14,964 nucleotides of DNA, taken from the NCBI GenBank assembly GCA_041481485.1, contig JBGPBY010000134.1:1-14964 (forward strand), given 5' to 3'. Below, one piece after another: positions 7,346-13,932 of this stretch. How positions within the stretch are numbered: position 1 is the stretch's first letter; the number at the start of each line of letters is the position of its first letter. The DNA comes from JBGPBY01 sp041481485 (GTDB lineage: Bacteria; Acidobacteriota; Terriglobia; 20CM-2-55-15). The notes beneath the pieces are model-generated. The model saw nothing but the letters and a program-made list of their open reading frames with translations. It was not told the DNA's origin and searched no databases. The position numbers and the translations under genes are program-made.

Positions 7346-7888
7346 ATGAAACGATTCGGATCCATTGCAGCCACCCTACTTTTCTGCGCGGCAAGCGCCT
7401 TTGCCCAGGCACCCGCAGCGCCCACCGGAGTCGGGTTGATCAACTTTCAACGTGCGATTGAACAGAACGAGGAAGGTGTAAAAGCAGCGGGAGTTTACAA
7501 ACAGGAAGTCGAGAAACTGAAGACCAAGCTCGACGTATCGCAGAAAAAGATTACTGAACTCCAGGACAAGCTCGAGAAGAACGGGAAGACGATGAGCGAC
7601 TCGGAGAGGTCCGCCGCAGGCCGGGAACTGGACCGGGCACAGAAGGACTTTGACCTGGATCGGCAGGACGCTCAAAACATCGTCGATGACAAGCAGGACG
7701 AACTGTTCCGTCCCATTGCCGATCGCGTTAAGAAAGTCGTTGAGACTTACGCCAAGGAATTAAACCTCGCCGTTGTCGTAAATATTTCAGACGACATGAT
7801 TTATGCCAACGACGTCGTCGATATCACGACGGAGATCATCCGCCGCGTCAACGCAGACATCGCCAAGAATCCCGCAAAACCAAAGTAG
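7346..7888 (+). CDS. skp: Periplasmic chaperone Skp (OmpH family)
   Basis: Periplasmic holdase that binds unfolded outer-membrane proteins on their way to BamA. From ATG 7346 the product is 180 residues, close to the family norm. A clean signal peptide (MKRF, hydrophobic core, 'ASAFA') predicts signal peptidase I cleavage after residue 20. The mature part has the Skp pattern: a short beta segment 'GLINFQRAIEQ', a long charged coiled-coil arm at about 40-125 rich in Lys, Glu, Asp and Gln, and the C-terminal 'LNLAVVVNISDDMIYANDVVDITTEI' return strand and helix. An in-frame TTG at 7307 adds 13 residues (Arg/His-rich) but would spoil the signal peptide and overlap bamA, so it was not chosen. The gene follows bamA by 19 nt and precedes fabZ by 3 nt. 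Cys14 is preceded by Phe, so this is not a lipobox. Confidence 0.92.
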   Translation: MKRFGSIAATLLFCAASAFAQAPAAPTGVGLINFQRAIEQNEEGVKAAGVYKQEVEKLKTKLDVSQKKITELQDKLEKNGKTMSDSERSAAGRELDRAQKDFDLDRQDAQNIVDDKQDELFRPIADRVKKVVETYAKELNLAVVVNISDDMIYANDVVDITTEIIRRVNADIAKNPAKPK

Positions 7889-7891
7889 TAA

Positions 7892-8335
7892 ATGGAATTG
7901 CGCATCGCGGAAATCATGCGGCTTCTTCCGCATCGCTATCCGTTTCTCCTGATCGATCGCATTATCGAGGTGGACGGGGACCGGAGAATCGTGGCGATCA
8001 AGAACGTCACCATCAACGAACCGTTTTTCGTGGGGCACTTCCCGGACGCTCCGGTGATGCCCGGGGTCATGATTGTCGAAGCCATGGCTCAGGCCGGCGC
8101 GATCATGGGGTTGCTGCATTGCAGCCCGGAAACCATAAAAAATTCACTGGTGTATTTCATTGGAATTGATGATGCCCGCTTTCGCCGCCCTATTGTTCCA
8201 GGCGACCAGCTTCGGATCGAAGTCGACGTGCTGCGGCATAAAGGCCGGGTCTGGAAAATGAAAGGGCAAGTTCTGGTCGAAGGAGAGCTGGCTGCAGAAG
8301 CCACTCTTCTGTCCTCGATAAGCCCGAGACCTTAG
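7892..8335 (+). CDS. fabZ: 3-hydroxyacyl-ACP dehydratase FabZ
   Basis: Cytoplasmic hot-dog-fold enzyme that dehydrates (3R)-hydroxyacyl-ACP to trans-2-enoyl-ACP in fatty acid elongation. It competes with LpxA for hydroxyacyl-ACP, so its level sets the phospholipid to lipid A balance. The 147 residues include the family opening 'IMRLLPHRYPFLLIDRI' and the active-site segment 'GHFPDAPVMPGVMIVEAMAQ', with catalytic His49 and Glu63 at the expected 14-residue spacing. ATG 7892 lies 3 nt after the skp stop with no good Shine-Dalgarno, which suggests translation by coupling with skp. lpxA starts 7 nt later. The pairing fabZ-lpxA is common in diderms; lpxD, often found between skp and fabZ, is missing here. 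Confidence 0.97.
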   Translation: MELRIAEIMRLLPHRYPFLLIDRIIEVDGDRRIVAIKNVTINEPFFVGHFPDAPVMPGVMIVEAMAQAGAIMGLLHCSPETIKNSLVYFIGIDDARFRRPIVPGDQLRIEVDVLRHKGRVWKMKGQVLVEGELAAEATLLSSISPRP

Positions 8336-8342
8336 CTGCCCG

Positions 8343-9113
8343 ATGATCGATCCCACTTCCATCGTCCACGCGAAGGCACAGATCGGAGAGAGAGTCCGCA
8401 TTGGCCCTTACTGCATTGTCGCTGAAGGTGTCACCATTGGCGATGATTGTCAGCTGGATTCTCACGTTGTCATCGAAGGCCCCACGACCATTGGAAATGC
8501 GAACCGGTTTTTTCCGTTTTGTGTGGTGGGCGTTCAACCTCAGGACCTGAAGTTCCACGGTGAAAAAACGATATTGTCCATCGGCTCGAACAATCAGTTC
8601 CGGGAATACGTCAATGTGCACCGCGGCACGCTGGGCGGCGGGGGTTGTACGCGGGTTGGCGATCATAATTTTCTGATGGTCGGGGTTCATGTGGCTCATG
8701 ACTGTATACTCGGAAACCACATCATCATGGCCAACGCTGCAACTCTCGCAGGACACGTCATCATCGAAGATCATGCAACCATCGGCGCTTATTCGGGAGT
8801 GCATCAGTTTTGCCGCGTCGGCACACATGGTTATGTGGGTGGCTATACTGTGATTACGAAGGACGTTCTTCCGTATTCAAAAACCGTCAGCGATCGCAAT
8901 ACGCAGGCATTCGGCGTCAACACGATAGGCCTGGAGCGCAAGGGATTTACAGAAGATCAGATCCGCAACATCAAATCGGCATTCCGGCTGCTTCTTCAGT
9001 CCAAGCTCAATACATCGCAGGCTCTGGAGGCCATTCGAAATCAATCGGTTGCGCCCGAAGTGGAAATCCTGCTGAATTTCATCGAGACCTCTTCTCGTGG
9101 CATCACCAAATAG
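8343..9113 (+). CDS. lpxA: Acyl-ACP--UDP-N-acetylglucosamine O-acyltransferase LpxA
   Basis: First enzyme of lipid A synthesis: it transfers a 3-hydroxyacyl chain from ACP to the 3-position of UDP-GlcNAc in the cytoplasm. The 256-residue length is standard. Residues 1 to about 175 are left-handed beta-helix hexapeptide repeats (I-G-x-x-x-x pattern, 'VRIGPYCIVAEGVTIGDDC'); catalytic His119 lies in 'VHVAHDC', and 'NAATLAGHV' and 'GVHQFCRVG' follow. The C-terminal helical domain starts near 'NTIGLERKGFTEDQIRNI'. At the acyl-chain ruler (Gly173 of the E. coli enzyme, by hand alignment after 'LPYSKTV') this protein has Ser183, which may change chain length. ATG 8343 begins 7 nt after fabZ. Its 3' end overlaps lpxI by 17 nt. 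Because the neighbouring Gfo/Idh enzyme might make a 3-amino sugar donor, an N-acyltransferase role is a possible alternative. Confidence 0.97.
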   Translation: MIDPTSIVHAKAQIGERVRIGPYCIVAEGVTIGDDCQLDSHVVIEGPTTIGNANRFFPFCVVGVQPQDLKFHGEKTILSIGSNNQFREYVNVHRGTLGGGGCTRVGDHNFLMVGVHVAHDCILGNHIIMANAATLAGHVIIEDHATIGAYSGVHQFCRVGTHGYVGGYTVITKDVLPYSKTVSDRNTQAFGVNTIGLERKGFTEDQIRNIKSAFRLLLQSKLNTSQALEAIRNQSVAPEVEILLNFIETSSRGITK

Positions 9114-9912
9114 AGTCGGTTTGATCGCAGGCAATGGGAAATTCCCGTTTCTGGTGCTGGAAGCCGCGCGCAGCCAGGGCATTGAAATGGTGGTCGCTGC
9201 GGTAAAGGAAGAGACATTTCCGGAAATCGAACAACATGCCAAAACGGTCCACTGGCTGGCGCTCGGACAACTTGGCAAACTCATTAAAACATTCAAGGCG
9301 GAAGGCATTACCCAGGCCATTATGGCCGGGCAGGTGAAGCACAAACAGATTTTCAGCTCCGGCATTCCGGATCTGAAAATGATGCAGTTGCTGGCGAGTC
9401 TTGCCACGAAAAACACGGACTCCCTGATTGGCGCAGTGGCGCGAGTCCTTGAGCAGGAAGGCATTCACCTGCTGGAATCCACGGTATTCCTGCGTCCTCT
9501 GCTCCCCGAACCCGGCGTCCTGACATCCCGCGCACCCACGGATGATGAGAAACGGGATCTCGATTATGGCTACGGCCTTGCGCGGGAACTCGGCAGGCTC
9601 GATGTCGGACAGTCGGTTGCAGTGTCGGATGTTGCCTGTGTGGCGCTGGAAGCCATGGAAGGCACCGATGCCATCATGGAACGCGCAGCATCGCTGGTTA
9701 ATGGGAAATCGTTGCGCATCGTGAAACTCGCCAAACCGAAACAGGATCTTCGCTTCGATGTTCCAACCATCGGACTGCGTACGATTGAAACGATGGTGCG
9801 ATGCAAGGTGAGCGCTATGTCCGTTGAAGCACGCAAGACCCTGATGATCGATCGCGGTGAACTACTTGCCCGTGCGAACTCGGCCGGCATTGCGATCATC
9901 GCGGTGGAGTAA
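9097..9912 (+). CDS. lpxI: UDP-2,3-diacylglucosamine pyrophosphatase LpxI (DUF1009)
   Basis: LpxI hydrolyses UDP-2,3-diacylglucosamine to lipid X and UMP, the fourth step of lipid A synthesis. It replaces the unrelated LpxH in alphaproteobacteria and some other phyla. The 271 residues begin with the family motif 'VGLIAGNGKFP' (7-17), contain 'IMAGQVKHK' (75-83) and 'SVAVSDVACVALEAMEGTDAIM' (173-194), and carry 'KPKQDLRFDVPTIG' (213-226), whose Asp221 matches the catalytic Asp described in the Caulobacter enzyme. GTG at 9097 lies inside the end of lpxA (17-nt overlap) and is the only start that keeps the N-terminal motif. The gap to the next gene is 3 nt. lpxA-lpxI adjacency agrees with the role; lpxB, commonly next, is replaced here by an oxidoreductase. 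Confidence 0.95.
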   Translation: MASPNRVGLIAGNGKFPFLVLEAARSQGIEMVVAAVKEETFPEIEQHAKTVHWLALGQLGKLIKTFKAEGITQAIMAGQVKHKQIFSSGIPDLKMMQLLASLATKNTDSLIGAVARVLEQEGIHLLESTVFLRPLLPEPGVLTSRAPTDDEKRDLDYGYGLARELGRLDVGQSVAVSDVACVALEAMEGTDAIMERAASLVNGKSLRIVKLAKPKQDLRFDVPTIGLRTIETMVRCKVSAMSVEARKTLMIDRGELLARANSAGIAIIAVE

Positions 9913-9915
9913 AGG

Positions 9916-10857
9916 ATGCATAACGGAAAATTGCGGGTTGGCGTTATCGGTGTGGGGCATCTTGGCAAGCATCACGCGCGAATTTACAGTCAGCTGGCGT
10001 CCGAACAAGACGGGATCGAATTGGCTGCGATCGTGGATTTGCTTCCTGGGCGTGCCGCGGAGATCGCCGCTCCACATCGCGCCGAAGTCCTTACGGATTT
10101 CCATGCCATCATTGGCAAGGTCGATGCAGTAAGTCTCGCCGTTCCCACCACGGAACATGCGCGCATTGGCATCGAGCTGCTGGATAATGGAATCGACATT
10201 CTGGTCGAGAAGCCGATTGCGGCTTCCATCGAAGAGTCCAGGAAGCTGATCGATGCGGCGGCCCGCAACAATCGAATCCTTCAGGTCGGGCATGTGGAGC
10301 GCTTCAATCCTGTCGTTCGCGCAGCGACCGATGTGGCAACTCAGCCGCAGTTTTTTGAAATCCACCGGCTGGCCGTCTTTACGCTTAGAAGCCTGGACAT
10401 CGACGTGGTGCTCGATTTAATGATTCATGATTTGGATGTTGTTCTGAGTCTGGTGGACTCTCCTGTCGCGGAAGTACGGGCTGTGGGAATTCCCGTGTTG
10501 TCTCAGAAGGCAGATATTGCCAATGCGCGCGTGGAGTTCGAGAATGGCTGCGTCGCGAATCTGACCGCGAGCCGCGTGAGTTTCGAGAAGGTTCGAAAAC
10601 TTCGTTTTTTTCAGCCCAGTGATTACATTTCGGTCGATTATGCGTCACAGTCCGGAACCATGGTGTCGCTTCGTATGGGCCGCGTCATGGAACGCAAACT
10701 GGAACCTGCGGTAACCGAGCCGCTCAAACTGGAGCTCGAGGCTTTTGTTGACTGCGTTCGGAAACGGACCACTCCTGTAGTTAGCGGAGAAGATGGACTT
10801 CGGGCACTGGAGTTGGCGATGAAGATAAACGAACAGATCGCGCAACGGTCTAAGTAG
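9916..10857 (+). CDS. Gfo/Idh/MocA-family NAD(P)-dependent oxidoreductase, possibly nucleotide-sugar (GnnA-like)
   Basis: This is a cytoplasmic dehydrogenase with an N-terminal Rossmann fold and a C-terminal alpha/beta substrate domain; 313 residues is normal for the family. Visible signatures are the dinucleotide loop 'GVIGVGHLGKHH' (9-20), 'AVSLAVPTTEH' (71-81), 'DILVEKPIA' with the family Glu-Lys-Pro at 98-100, 'QVGHVERFNP' (123-132) and 'DLMIHDLDVV' with His171. ATG 9916 follows a good ribosome site (GGAG 9906-9909) and the lpxI stop by 3 nt, so it is probably co-translated with the lipid A genes. In Acidithiobacillus, a Gfo/Idh enzyme next to lpxA (GnnA) oxidises UDP-GlcNAc at C3 to allow a 3-amino lipid A precursor. 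The context makes that role plausible here, but the GnnB aminotransferase is not in the window. The exact substrate cannot be read from the sequence. Confidence 0.88.
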   Translation: MHNGKLRVGVIGVGHLGKHHARIYSQLASEQDGIELAAIVDLLPGRAAEIAAPHRAEVLTDFHAIIGKVDAVSLAVPTTEHARIGIELLDNGIDILVEKPIAASIEESRKLIDAAARNNRILQVGHVERFNPVVRAATDVATQPQFFEIHRLAVFTLRSLDIDVVLDLMIHDLDVVLSLVDSPVAEVRAVGIPVLSQKADIANARVEFENGCVANLTASRVSFEKVRKLRFFQPSDYISVDYASQSGTMVSLRMGRVMERKLEPAVTEPLKLELEAFVDCVRKRTTPVVSGEDGLRALELAMKINEQIAQRSK

Positions 10858-10912
10858 CTCGCGCCGTAGACGTTGGAGTTGGAAATAAGCGGGAATCGGG
10901 GGGCAGAAAGCA

Positions 10913-10960
10913 AATTCAACCGGAAATTTTGTCCTTTCCGGATCACTTTTCAGTTGAATT
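10913..10960. repeat. Nested inverted repeat after the oxidoreductase gene, possible weak terminator or operator
   Basis: Outer arms AATTCAAC (10913-10920) and GTTGAATT (10953-10960) are perfect 8-bp complements. Inside them, CCGGAAA (10920-10926) and TTTCCGG (10935-10941) form a 7-bp hairpin with an 8-nt loop, sharing base 10920. ATCACTTTTC follows the inner stem, a poor T-tract, so termination would be weak. The rest of this 186-nt gap is AT-rich from about 10960 on, which fits a promoter region for the tonB-like gene. Confidence 0.5.
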
Positions 10961-11029
10961 CAGTGTCTAAGCCTAAATTCTCATTAATCTCATAAATTAA
11001 GTGTGTGTCCCTCCCCAAATTCCTTTATT

Positions 11030-11035
11030 TATAAT
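11030..11035 (+). promoter_or_regulatory. Consensus -10 hexamer just upstream of the tonB-like gene
   Basis: TATAAT at 11030-11035 matches the sigma-70 -10 consensus exactly and lies in AT-rich DNA. Transcription would start at about 11042-11043, next to the ATG at 11044, giving a leaderless or nearly leaderless message. This agrees with the lack of any Shine-Dalgarno there. No good -35 is seen about 17 bp upstream, so it may be chance. Confidence 0.35.
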
Positions 11036-11043
11036 GGAATCAA

Positions 11044-12054
11044 ATGCTGCTTGAACGAACGCCGGATCTAGAAGAGACACGTGCGGAACGCGCACGGCCA
11101 TTGCTCATTGCAATGGCGGCGTTTTCATTTCTCATTCTGGTTTTCTTTTTGAATCCGGACTTTTTGGGATCTGGTTTCAGGCGCGTTGTTCGTCTCGAAG
11201 GAAACGACTACGATACCGTTCAATTGACAGAGCTGGAGTTGCCGCCACCGATACCCGTTCGGCCTCCGGATACTCCAGTGAAGCCACTGGTCGAGCCGCC
11301 ACCTGTCGTGAAACCTCCTGTTGTGGAAACCCCTCCTCCACCGCCCCCGGCGCCTCCTCCTCCAGCACACGCCATTACGCCGGACGATATACTCGCTCCA
11401 GGCGCGCGGCCGGATGGCCAGACGCAGGCTTCTCGTGGCGACACGACGGAACCATTACGGCAGGGCGGAGGAAATCCAGGTGAGTCTCAGGCTGCGGCTC
11501 CGCCTCCCAGTCCGCCGAAACCGTCGCCGAACCCCGCTCCCGTTAGTCCGGCCCCTGCTCCGAATAATAATACGGGTCCTCTAACACTTCCGAATCTGGC
11601 ACAACAGGCGAACCGGAACTTTGATCAGTCGTTGCGGAATCAGACGCGTGGCGGTCTTGGAGGGGCAACGATGGGCCCCAAAACGGGAAAGGCCGATGCG
11701 CCCAATGGACAGAATTATTCCGCCGACGGCGGCTATCAAATTTTGTCGGATACGAAAGGATATGATTTTGGCCCGTATATGAATCAGGTGTTGAACCGCG
11801 TGCGAAGCAACTGGCTCATTCCGACGGCCGCAGAATTTGGCAAGAGGGGACGCGTCGTTATTGACTTCGTCATCCAGAAAAACGGCGACGTTTTTAATTG
11901 CCACATCATCAGTATTTCGGGCGACACCACTTTGGACGGCGCGGCAAAGGCAGCGATCGACAAATCCAATCCGTTTCAAAAACTTCCTCCCGGGTTCACC
12001 GGCGATGAACTCGTCTTGCGCTTCGCCTTCTATTACAATATGCAGGTAGAATGA
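11044..12054 (+). CDS. TonB/TolA-like energy-transducing envelope protein
   Basis: An inner-membrane-anchored protein that spans the periplasm to transmit force to the outer membrane. The 336 residues show a short cytoplasmic N-terminus, one TM helix at about 19-37, a long Pro-rich spacer (densest at 67-107 and 152-173) with Gly/Asn-rich stretches to about 238, and a C-terminal TonB-type domain at about 239-336. That domain contains 'YMNQVLNRVRSNWLIP', 'GRVVIDFVIQKNGDVFNCHI', 'GDTTLDGAAKAAID' and 'PFQKLPPGF', a typical TonB C-terminal pattern. It is longer than classical TonB. ATG 11044 has no Shine-Dalgarno. No ExbB or ExbD gene is present here. The last 4 nt overlap the SpoIID-type gene, tying it to peptidoglycan remodelling rather than to a TonB-dependent receptor. 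A TolA-like role is an alternative, so no gene symbol is given. Confidence 0.85.
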   Translation: MLLERTPDLEETRAERARPLLIAMAAFSFLILVFFLNPDFLGSGFRRVVRLEGNDYDTVQLTELELPPPIPVRPPDTPVKPLVEPPPVVKPPVVETPPPPPPAPPPPAHAITPDDILAPGARPDGQTQASRGDTTEPLRQGGGNPGESQAAAPPPSPPKPSPNPAPVSPAPAPNNNTGPLTLPNLAQQANRNFDQSLRNQTRGGLGGATMGPKTGKADAPNGQNYSADGGYQILSDTKGYDFGPYMNQVLNRVRSNWLIPTAAEFGKRGRVVIDFVIQKNGDVFNCHIISISGDTTLDGAAKAAIDKSNPFQKLPPGFTGDELVLRFAFYYNMQVE

Positions 12055-13772
12055 CAAACCTGATTCGGCATACGGTGTTTCTTGCCGCGTTTCTCATCAG
12101 TACCGCCGCCGTTCAATCCGATCCTTCCATTCGCATCGGCCTAAGTCAGAATGCGGGTTCCGTGACGGTGCGATCCGGTGAGCCGTTTACCGTTCAGCAA
12201 CAATCTACACGCAGCGCAAAATTCACCGCGGTTCTTGCGATCGACGATTCTGCACTCTCGCGAGTCCTTGGACGCGACGATCTTCGCTACCGTATGGTCA
12301 TCGAACTGGATGGCGCACGGTTTATCGCTCTGCCGCTGAATACACGCGTCCGTTTGTCCGCAGCGGCTTCGTCACGGCTCCAGGTGGAGGATCGAACGTA
12401 TCGCGGCTCTCTTGAAGTATTCGGGAATGCGCGCAATACATTCACCATCGTCAATGAGCTTCCGCTTGAAGATTACCTGTTGGGTGTTGTTCCCAATGAA
12501 TTGAGTCCCGCGACATTTGGACAACTGGAGGCGCTTAAGGCTCAGGCCGTCGCAGCACGGACTTATGCGATGCGTAACATGGGGCAATCCCGGCAGGACG
12601 GCTATGACATCTGCAACACGGATGCCTGCCAGGTATATATGGGGGCCGGTACTGAAGATCCATTGTCCACACAGGCTGTGCGCGAAACGCGCGGCTTGAT
12701 TGCAACCTACAACGGACAACCTATCAATGCGCTGTACAGCTCGACGTGTGGCGGCAAAACGGAATCCTCGGAAAATATCTTTCAGGAAAAGACGCCATAT
12801 TTGGTCTCCGTAGTCTGCGAATATAAGCACCCTCAGCCGAAGCCCTTTGCATCCACGCGCATCGTCACGGAATACCATGACGCGATTCTCAACATTGCCG
12901 GTGTGTCCAATTTCACTCAGCTGCGCCGATTTCTCGGGGGGAGTGGTACCGGCGAGCCTCCGTCGCTGGTTGTAGCCCCGCTTGCCACCTGGCTGCGCCA
13001 GAACTTTTATCCCAATGTGAAGCCGCAGTCGGATCTGGAATTCATGATCGAACAGGGAATCCTTTCGAGTTCGGAAAAAGTTCAACCCAGGGACGTGCTC
13101 TACCGTTTGATCGACAAGAAAGGCGCTTTCGAATGGCAGCAAGGCGTCCTGACGCAGTGGGATGGCCAGACGATGAAGCTCAATGTCGGCGGGAAGATCG
13201 TCGATTTCAAGTTGCGGCCAGACGCGCTGCTGTTTGTCCGGACCGGAGACGAACGCACCGCGGTGAAGGAAGGGGCCTGGATTGGAGGGGAACTTCTGGA
13301 ATTCCGGGCTGTCGATGGAATCATCCAGATGGCCGTGTATCGGAAAAACTGGGTCAACCCTTCTGCCGACCGGTATTCCCGTCTTGCCGAATGGCAGGTT
13401 CACAAAACGAAACAGGATATCGACACTGCGTTTCGCTCGTTGAACCTCGGAGAGATAAGAGGCATCCGCGTCATTGAACGGGGCCTTTCGGAAAGGCCGG
13501 TCAGTACCGAAATTACCGGAACCCGGGGCAAATCGGTTGTCCGCGCGTTGAACCTGAGAACCATGCTGGGCCTGCGCGACAGCCTCTTTTACTTTGATGA
13601 AGAGCGAAATTCAAAGGGCGACCTGATTGGAATTACGTTTTATGGTCAAGGTTGGGGACACGGCGTCGGCATGTGCCAGGTCGGCGCGTATGGCATGGCT
13701 CTGGATGGAGCAACCTACGACCAGATATTGAAGAAGTACTACACGGGCATCGATCTGAAAAAGTCGTATTAA
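12051..13772 (+). CDS. SpoIID/LytB-domain protein, probable periplasmic peptidoglycan lytic transglycosylase
   Basis: The family member SpoIID of Bacillus cleaves glycan strands stripped of stem peptides. This homologue has 573 residues: a signal peptide at about 1-23, an SH3-like N-terminal part, then the SpoIID core 'LPLEDYLLGVVPNELSP' with the conserved catalytic Glu150, 'EALKAQAVAARTYAMRN' (160-176), the Cys pair Cys188/Cys193 in 'YDICNTDACQVYMG', 'YSSTCGGKTESS' and the C-terminal 'GWGHGVGMCQVGAYGMA' (534-550). Between the halves, about residues 262-500, lies a long insertion without recognised motifs, making the protein longer than the roughly 340 residues of SpoIID. ATG 12051 overlaps the upstream stop (ATGA), so translation is probably coupled to the TonB-like gene. 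No sporulation gene is present, so a vegetative role in wall remodelling or division is inferred. A 77-bp inverted element follows 10 bp after its stop. Confidence 0.9.
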   Translation: MTNLIRHTVFLAAFLISTAAVQSDPSIRIGLSQNAGSVTVRSGEPFTVQQQSTRSAKFTAVLAIDDSALSRVLGRDDLRYRMVIELDGARFIALPLNTRVRLSAAASSRLQVEDRTYRGSLEVFGNARNTFTIVNELPLEDYLLGVVPNELSPATFGQLEALKAQAVAARTYAMRNMGQSRQDGYDICNTDACQVYMGAGTEDPLSTQAVRETRGLIATYNGQPINALYSSTCGGKTESSENIFQEKTPYLVSVVCEYKHPQPKPFASTRIVTEYHDAILNIAGVSNFTQLRRFLGGSGTGEPPSLVVAPLATWLRQNFYPNVKPQSDLEFMIEQGILSSSEKVQPRDVLYRLIDKKGAFEWQQGVLTQWDGQTMKLNVGGKIVDFKLRPDALLFVRTGDERTAVKEGAWIGGELLEFRAVDGIIQMAVYRKNWVNPSADRYSRLAEWQVHKTKQDIDTAFRSLNLGEIRGIRVIERGLSERPVSTEITGTRGKSVVRALNLRTMLGLRDSLFYFDEERNSKGDLIGITFYGQGWGHGVGMCQVGAYGMALDGATYDQILKKYYTGIDLKKSY

Positions 13773-13782
13773 TGCGATTCTG

Positions 13783-13859
13783 ACTGTAGGGGCGGTCTAT
13801 GACCGCCCACATTTTCACAGACTTAGAAATCGTGGGCGGTCATAGACCGCCCCTACAGT
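13783..13859. repeat. REPIN-like element: 28-bp perfect inverted arms around a 21-bp spacer
   Basis: The left arm 13783-13810 and right arm 13832-13859 are exact reverse complements over 28 bases. Each begins or ends ACTGTAGGGG/CCCCTACAGT and each contains its own hairpin (GGGCGGTC, 3-nt loop, GACCGCCC). Two REP-like hairpins in opposite orientation is the REPIN layout, a non-autonomous element moved in known cases by a RAYT transposase. A related half copy lies at 1-45 and a decayed end at 14877-14896. It may also act as a transcription boundary after spoIID, though no T-tract follows. Confidence 0.85.
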
Positions 13860-13884
13860 TGCTAATTCGAATTTATTCTTCGCT

Positions 13885-13911
13885 TATAAATATTGCGCGG
13901 TCCGCCCGCGC
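13885..13911 (+). promoter_or_regulatory. Candidate miaA promoter -10 and GC-rich leader hairpin
   Basis: TATAAA at 13885-13890 resembles a -10 element; the closest -35-like word, TTGCTA (13859-13864), is at a long 20-bp spacing and begins within the repeat end. Just downstream, GCGCGG (13895-13900) and CCGCGC (13906-13911) form a 6-bp GC-only stem with a 5-nt loop. Apart from the inverted element, this is all that is visible in the spoIID-miaA gap. Confidence 0.3.
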
Positions 13912-13932
13912 CTAAAGCCGCAATTCTGAGAA

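Noticed and set aside
7387..7396. Lipobox at Cys14 of the Skp-type protein
   Set aside because: The residue before Cys is Phe, not Gly, Ala or Ser, and a good signal peptidase I site follows at 'AFA'.
11125..11444. Arg-rich and Gly-rich minus-strand frames
   Set aside because: They are the complement of the proline-rich codons of the TonB-like spacer, which produce Arg/Gly repeats in other frames.
12372..13403. 343-codon open frame on the minus strand
   Set aside because: Opposite the SpoIID-type gene with its conserved catalytic motifs; no family resemblance and no start signals.
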